From contig CAZUSB010000010.1 of NCBI GenBank assembly GCA_964622895.1, positions 1-21,128 of the forward strand: a DNA stretch of 21,128 nucleotides. The letters are read 5' to 3'. Below, one piece after another: positions 14,894 through 21,128 of this stretch. This DNA is from JAGOZV01 sp964622895. GTDB lineage: Bacteria; Patescibacteriota; Saccharimonadia; Saccharimonadales; Saccharimonadaceae. The notes under the pieces are model-generated. The model worked only from the letters and a program-made list of their open reading frames with translations, was not told where the DNA came from and did not search any database. Both the position numbers and the translations under genes were made by a program. Every line of letters begins with the position of its first letter. Position 1 is the stretch's first letter.

Positions 14894-15185
14894 AATCACA
14901 AAAGACGACAAAGCGATAGCTAAGGTCGGCACAAAGTTAAGTGAACAAATGCAGACTAATTTAAAGTATGCAGTTGTTGAAGATTTATTTAATAATTACT
15001 CTGTAAATACCGGTCGTATTTACAGAGTTAATTTTCTTCGCGGATTATTTTTTGGTGCAGGTTCAGTCATAGGTGGTACAGCTGGCATAGCCTTCTTGGT
15101 ATGGTTTTTGTCATTTTTTGTTGATTGGCCGGTGCTGGGTGAAGCAATACAAAAATTCTTGCAAGCTCTCTCAAGAGCGCCTTAA
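14859..15185 (+). CDS. DUF5665-like small membrane protein
   Basis: A 108-residue protein with a Lys-rich cytoplasmic N-terminus (about 1-30), a central segment LKYAVVEDLFNNYSVNTGRIYRVNF and a hydrophobic region (about 62-92: GLFFGAGSVIGGTAGIAFLVWFLSF) likely to cross the membrane, then an amphipathic end. It resembles DUF5665 proteins, known only as small membrane proteins of CPR and Firmicutes. The start overlaps ytxH by 35 bases; GGAG at 14845-14848 is 10 bases before the ATG and supports it. Starting downstream would remove the basic N-terminus. It closes a three-gene envelope cluster; dnaE's own -10 follows 6 bp after its stop. Confidence 0.75.
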   Translation: MAQKKASTQKTKITKDDKAIAKVGTKLSEQMQTNLKYAVVEDLFNNYSVNTGRIYRVNFLRGLFFGAGSVIGGTAGIAFLVWFLSFFVDWPVLGEAIQKFLQALSRAP

Positions 15186-15188
15186 TAG

Positions 15189-15197
15189 TGCTATAAT
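15189..15197 (+). promoter_or_regulatory. Extended -10 of a predicted leaderless dnaE promoter
   Basis: TGC-TATAAT, hexamer 15192-15197, ends 9 nt before the dnaE ATG at 15207. The -35 region (TCTCAA at 17-bp spacing) is poor, as expected of an extended -10 promoter. The 11-bp run GTGCTATAATA is identical to that at the DUF948-like gene promoter. Confidence 0.6.
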
Positions 15198-15206
15198 AGA
15201 AGCAGT

Positions 15207-18200
15207 ATGGGGGTAAAAGATAATTCAGCCAATGCTGGTAATGGCGTTGTTTTAAAATCGTCAGATTATGTGCATCTACATAATCATACACATCATAGTG
15301 TGTTAGATGGTCTGACAAAAATTCCGGATCTAGTTAAGTTCGTCAAAGACACTGGCATGGAAGCTGTTGCTTTAACTGACCACGGTACGATGTCCGGCAC
15401 AATAGAATTTTATCAAACTGCTCAAAAAGAGCAGGTTAAACCGATTATCGGCATAGAGGCCTATGTCGCAACTCGCTCTCGTCATGATAGAGATCCGCAA
15501 AAAGATAAAAATCGCTATCATTTGACGATTCTAGCTATGAATAATCAAGGCTATCAAAACTTGATGAAATTAAGTTCCATCGCAAATCTAGAGGGGGTTT
15601 ATTATAAGCCTCGCATGGACCGTGAGATTCTTGAAAAGCACAACGAAGGGTTAATTGTGCTCTCTGGCTGCGCGTCAGGAGAGGTAGCAGAGCATTTACG
15701 TGTGGATGATTATAAAAAAGCAAAAGAAGTTGCTCTTTGGTATAAAAAAGTTTTTGGTGATAGATACTATTTAGAGATGCAAGATCATGGTCACCCAGAA
15801 TACCCAAACATAGACAGCCCTAGACCATGGAGTGAGCAAACCAAAATCAACGAATATTTGACAAAACTCTCCAAAGAGATTGATGTGCCACTTGTTATAA
15901 GTTGCGATGCGCATTATTTGACGCACGACTATAAAGATGCTCATGAAATACTGCTATGTGTTGGGACGGGCTCGTTTTTAAGCGACACCAATCGTATGAG
16001 CTTAAAAGAATTTGATCTTCATGTAACAGATCCGCAAGATATAATCAGTCGCTGGGGCGAGAGCCATCCCGAGGCTATATTAAATACCAAAAAAGTTGCT
16101 GATCGCTGCGATGTGAAGTTAGATTTTGGACAAATATTAATTCCGAAGTTTCCCACGCCAAATGGTGAGACTGAAAAGGATTACTTAGATCAACTGGTGT
16201 ATCGTGGTATGGCTATGCGCTATGCCGGCAAGACGGCAGAGGAGGCAGACTCTCTGAGTGTGAAGCAAGTTAGGGATTTGCTGACGACCGAGCAAAAAGA
16301 ACGACTTGATATGGAGTTTGAAGTGCTAGCTAGAATGGGCTATAACGGCTACTTTTTGATTGTCCAAGATTTTATAAACTGGGGAAAAAATCGAGGGATT
16401 ATTTTTGGTCCTGGGCGTGGCTCGGCCGCTGGCTCTATTATTGCTTATGCTCTACGGATTACCGATTTGGATCCTTTAAAATACAACCTGCTTTTTGAGA
16501 GGTTTTTAAATCCTGATCGTATCTCCATGCCAGATATTGATATAGATATTCAGGATACCAGGCGTGATGAAGTGATTGAATATTGCGCAGAAAAATACGG
16601 TGCAGACAGAGTGGCAAATATTATGACATTCGGAACAATGGCGGCTCGGGCGGCAGTGCGTGATGTAGCAAGGGTGCTTGAAGTGCCATATGCTGAGAGT
16701 GATCGTTTAGCAAAAACTATACCGGCTCCAAATCAAGGGCGTCATATTCCTCTGAAAAAATCTGTCAAAGATGATCCTGATTTGAAAAAGGAATATGAAA
16801 ACAACCCAACCGCAAAAGAAGTGCTTGATTATGCTATCCAGCTAGAGGGAACGATTCGTTCACATGGCGTTCATGCGGCTGGTGTGGTGATTGCTCCCGA
16901 CGACATTGTCAATTATGTACCTCTAGAAATGGCGCAAAAAGGTGTGATCGCTACACAATATCCAATGGGTCCAGTGGAGGATCTTGGCTTATTAAAGATG
17001 GACTTTTTGGGCCTGTCAAACCTAACGACGATCAACAACGCCCTAAGGATTATCAAAAAAGTATACGACACTACGATTGACTTGGCGACTCTTGAGCTTG
17101 ATGATAAGAAGACTTACGAACTTTTTTGTCGTGGTGACACAACTGGAGTTTTTCAGTTAGAATCCGCCGGTATGAAGCGCTATTTACGCGAATTAAAACC
17201 GAGTGTGTTTGAAGATATTGTTGCTATGGTAGCGCTTTATCGTCCTGGTCCGATGCAATTTATTGATAGCTTTATTAAAAGAAAACATGGCGAGGAGGAG
17301 ATTACTTATTTACACGACGGATTGCGCTCGTCGCTGGAAAGTACTTATGGGGTTTTGATTTATCAAGAACAATTTATGCAGATATCAAAAGATTGGGCGG
17401 GCTTTAGTGGTGGTCAAGCGGACACTCTGAGAAAAGCTGTAGGCAAAAAGAAAATAGATTTGATGATGCAGGTCAAGCCACAGTTTATAGATGGTGCAGT
17501 AAAAGTTGGTGGCGCAACTCAACAGACTGCTGAAACATTTTGGAATCAGCTAGAAGAATTTGCAAACTATAGTTTCAATAAATCGCACGCTGCATGTTAT
17601 GCATTGATAGCCTATTGGACGGCCTATTTAAAAGCCCATTATCCTGATGCTTTTATGGCAGCGCTGATGACCAGTGATCATGATGATACAGATAGATTGG
17701 CGATAGAGATTGCAGAGTGTGGTCGTATGGGTATAGAGGTAATGCCTCCAGATGTTAATGAATCTTATCAAGAGTTTGCAGTTGTGCCTGAAAAAAATCA
17801 AATTCGTTTTGGTATGACTGCAGTTAAGGGTGTAGGTGCAGGAGCCGTTGAGACCTTGATAGAAACAAGAGATAAAGACGGAAAATTTACCGGTATTGAG
17901 GATTTTGCAAGACGAGTGTCTACTAGTAAATTTAATAAAAGAGCCTGGGAGTCGTTGATAAAATCAGGTGGCTTTGACCGTTTTGGCGATCGCTCGGACC
18001 TATTATTTAACCTAGAAACTATCGTGTCATTTGCACAAAAAGTACAAAAAGAAGCACTAAGTGGGCAGACTGATTTATTCGGCACTTTGAGCAAATCTGC
18101 AAGTGAGGTTGAGCCAACTATTGCTTTGATGCCTGCGCCTACAAAGCACTCCGAAAAAGAGCAGTTAATGTGGGAGAGGGAACTGATGGGGCTTTATTTA

Positions 18201-18959
18201 AGCTCGCACCCCCTAGATAGATTTGAGGCATATTTTAGTGAGCAGACCACCCCACTAAAACAAATTAGTCAAGCCATAGATGGACGTCAAGTGACGGTTG
18301 GGGGAATTATATCGTCAGTGCGCAGTATTGTCACTAAAACTGGCTCAAAAATGGCCTTTATAAAGATTGAGGATAAAATAAGTGAGCTTGAGGTGGTAGT
18401 CTTTCCAAAACTTTACGAAGAAATCGGTGCGAAATTAATTCAGGACAATACGGTGCGAGTAACGGGGAAGGTTAATGCAAGAGACCGTGACGGAAACCTA
18501 AAAGAAGATGCTGGTATCAATGCGTATGAAATCATTTTAGTTACCGATCAGGAGCTAGCTGATTATAAGCCAACAGGTGAAAATATGAAGTTGCCTGCAA
18601 TTAGTAAAAAAGTCAAACAAGAAAAGCTAGCAAAATATCGCCAGAAAAAATCTTTAGGCAAGGTTGCGTCTGTTGCTGCAAAAAGATCAGCCCCCAAGAG
18701 TCATGAGGTAGCTCAACCACTTGCGGAAGTAAAATCTCAAATTTTATATTTAAAAATAGAATCAACTGATAATATAGATCAACTTGAGTCTATAAAAAAG
18801 AGTTGCTCAAAGAGTTATGGCACGACTGAAGTGATTTTGGTGGTTGATGGCGGACAGGAGAGGACTGCCATGCGTGTACCATTTAAAGTGGAGCCGACAT
18901 CGCTGTTGTTGGAGGAGTTATCTGGTACTTTGGGTGAGGACAATGTTATTTTAAAGTGA
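15207..18959 (+). CDS. dnaE: DNA polymerase III alpha subunit with intact PHP domain
   Basis: The replicative DNA polymerase, 1250 residues, DnaE type. Order: PHP domain (about 20-290), palm with the catalytic PDIDIDI (442-448) and D599 in LLKMDFLGL, fingers with FKRKHGEEE-like and FQLES segments, HhH region, internal clamp-binding QTDLF (954-958), and an OB fold (about 1025-1110). The nine PHP metal ligands known from Mycobacterium DnaE1 all have matches: H25, H27, D34, H59, E84, H105, C155, D234, H236, so intrinsic 3'-5' proofreading is predicted. There is no SD and a TGCTATAAT ends 9 nt before ATG. The last 14 bases overlap the convergent trmH-family gene. The C-terminus has a Lys-rich linker (about 1130-1160) before a final small domain. 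Confidence 0.97.
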   Translation: MGVKDNSANAGNGVVLKSSDYVHLHNHTHHSVLDGLTKIPDLVKFVKDTGMEAVALTDHGTMSGTIEFYQTAQKEQVKPIIGIEAYVATRSRHDRDPQKDKNRYHLTILAMNNQGYQNLMKLSSIANLEGVYYKPRMDREILEKHNEGLIVLSGCASGEVAEHLRVDDYKKAKEVALWYKKVFGDRYYLEMQDHGHPEYPNIDSPRPWSEQTKINEYLTKLSKEIDVPLVISCDAHYLTHDYKDAHEILLCVGTGSFLSDTNRMSLKEFDLHVTDPQDIISRWGESHPEAILNTKKVADRCDVKLDFGQILIPKFPTPNGETEKDYLDQLVYRGMAMRYAGKTAEEADSLSVKQVRDLLTTEQKERLDMEFEVLARMGYNGYFLIVQDFINWGKNRGIIFGPGRGSAAGSIIAYALRITDLDPLKYNLLFERFLNPDRISMPDIDIDIQDTRRDEVIEYCAEKYGADRVANIMTFGTMAARAAVRDVARVLEVPYAESDRLAKTIPAPNQGRHIPLKKSVKDDPDLKKEYENNPTAKEVLDYAIQLEGTIRSHGVHAAGVVIAPDDIVNYVPLEMAQKGVIATQYPMGPVEDLGLLKMDFLGLSNLTTINNALRIIKKVYDTTIDLATLELDDKKTYELFCRGDTTGVFQLESAGMKRYLRELKPSVFEDIVAMVALYRPGPMQFIDSFIKRKHGEEEITYLHDGLRSSLESTYGVLIYQEQFMQISKDWAGFSGGQADTLRKAVGKKKIDLMMQVKPQFIDGAVKVGGATQQTAETFWNQLEEFANYSFNKSHAACYALIAYWTAYLKAHYPDAFMAALMTSDHDDTDRLAIEIAECGRMGIEVMPPDVNESYQEFAVVPEKNQIRFGMTAVKGVGAGAVETLIETRDKDGKFTGIEDFARRVSTSKFNKRAWESLIKSGGFDRFGDRSDLLFNLETIVSFAQKVQKEALSGQTDLFGTLSKSASEVEPTIALMPAPTKHSEKEQLMWERELMGLYLSSHPLDRFEAYFSEQTTPLKQISQAIDGRQVTVGGIISSVRSIVTKTGSKMAFIKIEDKISELEVVVFPKLYEEIGAKLIQDNTVRVTGKVNARDRDGNLKEDAGINAYEIILVTDQELADYKPTGENMKLPAISKKVKQEKLAKYRQKKSLGKVASVAAKRSAPKSHEVAQPLAEVKSQILYLKIESTDNIDQLESIKKSCSKSYGTTEVILVVDGGQERTAMRVPFKVEPTSLLLEELSGTLGEDNVILK

Positions 18960-19449
18960 GCGCATAAAGGCAAATGCCAGTAGCAACACTTACATTAAAA
19001 GATTCTTTTTGTCCGTGCATTGGAATTTCTATAATTTCGTCACAAAGTTCAATCTCGTCCTGTGTCAATCCGTTTACTTCCTCACCGATTATTAAGGCGA
19101 TTTTTTTGTTTTTCGGAGGGTTGTACTCGTTTATTGGAATGCTGTTTTTTGCTTGCTCTAATCCAATGACACTATAGCCTTGCCGTTTCAATTCTCGTAT
19201 TGGTAGCGTGGCGGTGTATATAAAAGGAACTATTTTTTCTGCACCGAGCGCAGTCTTACTGATCTGAGTAGTAATTTTTTGTCGAATGTGCGGTAGACGC
19301 TCGTCTTTTGTGTTGACAATTTTTAAATCAGGATAAGGAGTGTAGCCACTGAGCATAATCTTGGAAACGCCAAAGCCTTCGGCTGTCCTAAAAATAGAAC
19401 CGATATTGTGTGTCGAGCGTATATTTGGTATTAATAAAATAATATCCAT
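18946..19449 (-). CDS. TrmH/SpoU-family RNA 2'-O-methyltransferase
   Basis: A 167-residue SPOUT-class enzyme expected to methylate a ribose 2'-OH in tRNA or rRNA with S-adenosylmethionine. Motif 1 is RSTHNIGSIFRTA (11-23) with N15 and the catalytic-type Arg21. Motif 2 is ALIIGEEVNGL (118-128) and motif 3 is KESFNVSVATGI (148-159), forming the trefoil-knot cofactor site. It has no extra N-terminal RNA-binding domain, so it belongs to the short stand-alone group; its RNA target cannot be read from sequence. The start follows a TGC-TATACT by 6 nt with no SD, so it is predicted leaderless. Its stop codon lies within the end of dnaE on the opposite strand (14-bp tail-to-tail overlap). Confidence 0.92.
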   Translation of the reverse strand: MDIILLIPNIRSTHNIGSIFRTAEGFGVSKIMLSGYTPYPDLKIVNTKDERLPHIRQKITTQISKTALGAEKIVPFIYTATLPIRELKRQGYSVIGLEQAKNSIPINEYNPPKNKKIALIIGEEVNGLTQDEIELCDEIIEIPMHGQKESFNVSVATGICLYALTLK

Positions 19450-19455
19450 TTTCTT

Positions 19456-19464
19456 AGTATAGCA
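19456..19464 (-). promoter_or_regulatory. Leaderless extended -10 promoter of the trmH-family gene
   Basis: Minus strand TGC-TATACT (hexamer 19456-19461), 6 nt before ATG at 19449. No SD and no clear -35. It mirrors the pilB promoter on the other strand. Confidence 0.6.
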
Positions 19465-19485
19465 GTATTAAAAACATGAGCATTT

Positions 19486-19494
19486 TGCTATAGT
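19486..19494 (+). promoter_or_regulatory. Leaderless extended -10 promoter of the pilB-type gene
   Basis: TGC-TATAGT (hexamer 19489-19494), 8 nt before ATG at 19503. A weak TATTAA lies at the -35 position with 17-bp spacing. No SD is present. Confidence 0.55.
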
Positions 19495-19502
19495 AGATAA
19501 AG

Positions 19503-21125
19503 ATGGATGAAGCAAGAGTACAACAAGAGCGAAGAGAGCTAGATGAACAAGGTGCAAAAACTCGGTCGTCAGTTTTGGGCTTTGAATATTTTGACTTAAG
19601 GCCAACAGAAAATGACCGAGAACTGGTCAAAGACGCACTAACAAAAGAGGAGATGCGTGCTAATCATATCATTCCGCTTGCTGAGGGAGATGAATATCGG
19701 CCGTGGCAGTTTGGTATTACTACACAGACGCCACAAAGTTTTGTACGGCAAATTGAGCAAAATTATCACGATCAGGCTATGAGTGTACAGTTTTTGATGA
19801 TTAGTGGGTCTGCTTTTCGTGTGATGATGACTCGTCACGATCCGCCCCGTGAAGTGATTTATGATGACATCAAGATTTCCAAAGAGGGAGATAGCGATAC
19901 CTTAACAGAGGTTACTAACACCCTAAGGACTGTCGGTGCTGACGATGTTTTTGATTATTTGCTGCTTCAAGCCGAAGAGCTTGGCGCTAGCGATATCCAT
20001 ATTGAAAACCAGAGAACCAATATTCGTGTGCGTTTTCGTATTGACGGGGTGCTCCACCCGGTTGCGGATCTGGACAAAGATCGGTATCGAATTATTCAAG
20101 GTGCTTTAGCATCACAGGCCGGCGTATCTACTGCTTCAAATGAGCCTCAGTCAGGACACATTCAAAAAGAGATTACAAAAGATGGCGTCACGACGGTGCT
20201 AAATGTTCGTGTTGAAACTATCCCGACTCTTTATGGCCTAGATTCTGTTTTGCGGTTGTTTAATTTTGACCAATCCATGCTAAATCTAGATAGGCTATCT
20301 TTGGGTGAGGAGGAACTGGCGCACATCAAAGAAGTCGTCAGTCATCCACGAGGGCTAATGCTTTTGGTGGGTCCTACTGGTAGTGGTAAGTCTACCACGC
20401 TTTACAGCATTTTAAATGAATTAAATAATTCTTCGCGAAAAATAATCACACTGGAGGACCCGGTAGAGTTTGGTATTGAAGGTATTTCACAAATTCCGAT
20501 TGATTCTACTAATAATAAAAACTTTGCTAATAGTTTACGGTCAGTTTTACGACTAGACCCAGATGTCGTGATGGTTGGAGAGATTCGTGATGCCGAAACT
20601 GCGCGAGTTGCAATTCAAGCGTCTATCACTGGACATTTGGTTTTGTCCAGCTTTCACGCCAATTCAGCGGCTGCAGCTTTTAGTCGCATGATTGATTTGA
20701 TTGGCGTGAACCCAATTTTTAGTTCTGCTGTGCGTATGGTGATTGCCCAGCGTTTGGTTCGACGTCTAGACGACAATACAAAAGAAGAGTATCAACCAGA
20801 TGAAGCGACGAGGCATTGGGTAAAAGAGGTGCTAAAAGATCTGCCGGCAAATGTTGTTAAACCTGACCTGGACAACTTTACTTTATGGAGGCCGGTTCCA
20901 ACAGAAAGCTCACCTTTTGGTTACAGTGGACGAATCGTTTTGATGGAACAGTTGTTGATGAGTGAAGAGATTCAACAGTATATTCGTGGCGACATCGCCG
21001 ACACAAATACCGAGACCATAGAAGCAACCGCCAAGGCGCAGGGTATGGTTACTTTGCTGCAGGCTGGAGTGTTGGCTGCGCTAGAGGGTAAGACTACGCT
21101 AGAGGAAGTTAATCGGACGATTTAA
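19503..21125 (+). CDS. PilB/GspE-type secretion or type IV pilus assembly ATPase
   Basis: A 540-residue hexameric ATPase that powers pilin assembly or type II-like secretion at the inner face of the membrane. A reduced N-terminal domain (about 1-130) precedes the N2 domain (LLLQAEELGASDIHIE, RIDGVLHPV) and the ATPase core: Walker A GPTGSGKS (290-297), Asp box ITLEDPVEFG, Walker B LRLDPDVVMVGEIRD, His box GHLVLSSFHAN and AQRLVRRL. The zinc-binding tetracysteine insert usually found after AQRLVRRLC is missing, and no cysteine occurs in the whole protein. Which system it serves cannot be told, since the neighbouring pilC and pilin genes would lie beyond the window end. The gene starts leaderless, 53 bp from the divergent trmH-family gene. 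Confidence 0.92.
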   Translation: MDEARVQQERRELDEQGAKTRSSVLGFEYFDLRPTENDRELVKDALTKEEMRANHIIPLAEGDEYRPWQFGITTQTPQSFVRQIEQNYHDQAMSVQFLMISGSAFRVMMTRHDPPREVIYDDIKISKEGDSDTLTEVTNTLRTVGADDVFDYLLLQAEELGASDIHIENQRTNIRVRFRIDGVLHPVADLDKDRYRIIQGALASQAGVSTASNEPQSGHIQKEITKDGVTTVLNVRVETIPTLYGLDSVLRLFNFDQSMLNLDRLSLGEEELAHIKEVVSHPRGLMLLVGPTGSGKSTTLYSILNELNNSSRKIITLEDPVEFGIEGISQIPIDSTNNKNFANSLRSVLRLDPDVVMVGEIRDAETARVAIQASITGHLVLSSFHANSAAAAFSRMIDLIGVNPIFSSAVRMVIAQRLVRRLDDNTKEEYQPDEATRHWVKEVLKDLPANVVKPDLDNFTLWRPVPTESSPFGYSGRIVLMEQLLMSEEIQQYIRGDIADTNTETIEATAKAQGMVTLLQAGVLAALEGKTTLEEVNRTI

Positions 21126-21128
21126 CTA

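Noticed and set aside
15165..15178. Hairpin GCTCT-CTCA-AGAGC at the end of the DUF5665-like gene
   Set aside because: Only 5 bp, no T-run follows, and it is inside codons; too weak to call a terminator or operator.
1..21128. Recoded UGA (Gly) as in Gracilibacteria
   Set aside because: TGA ends dnaE and the FKBP gene at the expected family lengths and no conserved gene here contains an internal TGA.
1..21128. CRISPR array, insertion sequence, prophage, toxin-antitoxin or defence island
   Set aside because: No spaced direct repeats, transposase, integrase or toxin-like pairs were seen; all recognisable genes are housekeeping or small membrane proteins.

Overview
The window is most likely a scaffold from a Patescibacteria (candidate phyla radiation) bacterium, probably Saccharibacteria (TM7). 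The evidence is an AT-rich, tightly packed set of housekeeping genes, a zinc-finger ClpC, a run of DUF948-like, YtxH and DUF5665 small membrane proteins, and many genes with no Shine-Dalgarno (SD) sequence. TGA ends dnaE and the FKBP gene, so the UGA=Gly code of Gracilibacteria does not apply. The taxonomic call is inference from gene content and needs a tree. There are two blocks of exactly 100 N (3300-3399 and 13094-13193), typical scaffolding placeholders. They truncate rmuC, ppa and rel.

Layout. 1-496: a minus-strand small membrane protein between its own promoter and a terminator. 497-3299: clpC on the minus strand, with a compact divergent control region. 3400-5253: rmuC (5' end lost in the gap) convergent with an aquaporin-family channel, sharing a bidirectional terminator. 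5275-11565: a plus-strand run of membrane-anchored alpha/beta hydrolase, tail-anchored coiled-coil protein, pheS, pheT, membrane-anchored FKBP and thioredoxin reductase. 11573-14263: a minus-strand phospholipase-D-like protein, a divergent inorganic pyrophosphatase, and a minus-strand Rel (p)ppGpp enzyme whose 3' end is in the gap. 14353-15185: three overlapping or abutting small envelope protein genes. 15207-18959: dnaE (DNA polymerase III alpha). 18946-19449: a TrmH/SpoU methyltransferase whose tail overlaps dnaE. 19503-21125: a PilB/GspE-type secretion ATPase. No stretch over 300 bases lacks a gene, apart from the N blocks.

How the genes work together. Most are information-processing or protein-quality-control genes: ClpC and FKBP for folding, PheST for tRNA charging, DnaE for replication, RmuC for DNA maintenance, Rel and PPase for nucleotide signalling and pyrophosphate removal, TrmH for RNA modification. 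The PilB-type ATPase suggests type IV pili. I see no CRISPR array, insertion sequence, tRNA, rRNA or phage module.

The strongest signal is architectural. Eight genes (hydrolase, pheS, PLD-like, rel, DUF948-like, dnaE, trmH, pilB) have no SD but carry a -10 hexamer, often the extended form TGCTATAAT, ending 6-9 nt before the start codon, which predicts leaderless mRNAs. All downstream operon genes, and four first genes (the 117-aa membrane protein, clpC, aquaporin, ppa), instead have SD motifs. Other points worth a look are a ClpC without a ClpP-binding loop, an aquaporin without the selectivity-filter arginine, a complete PHP metal site in DnaE, a cysteine-free PilB, and an inverted repeat inside the clpC promoter.
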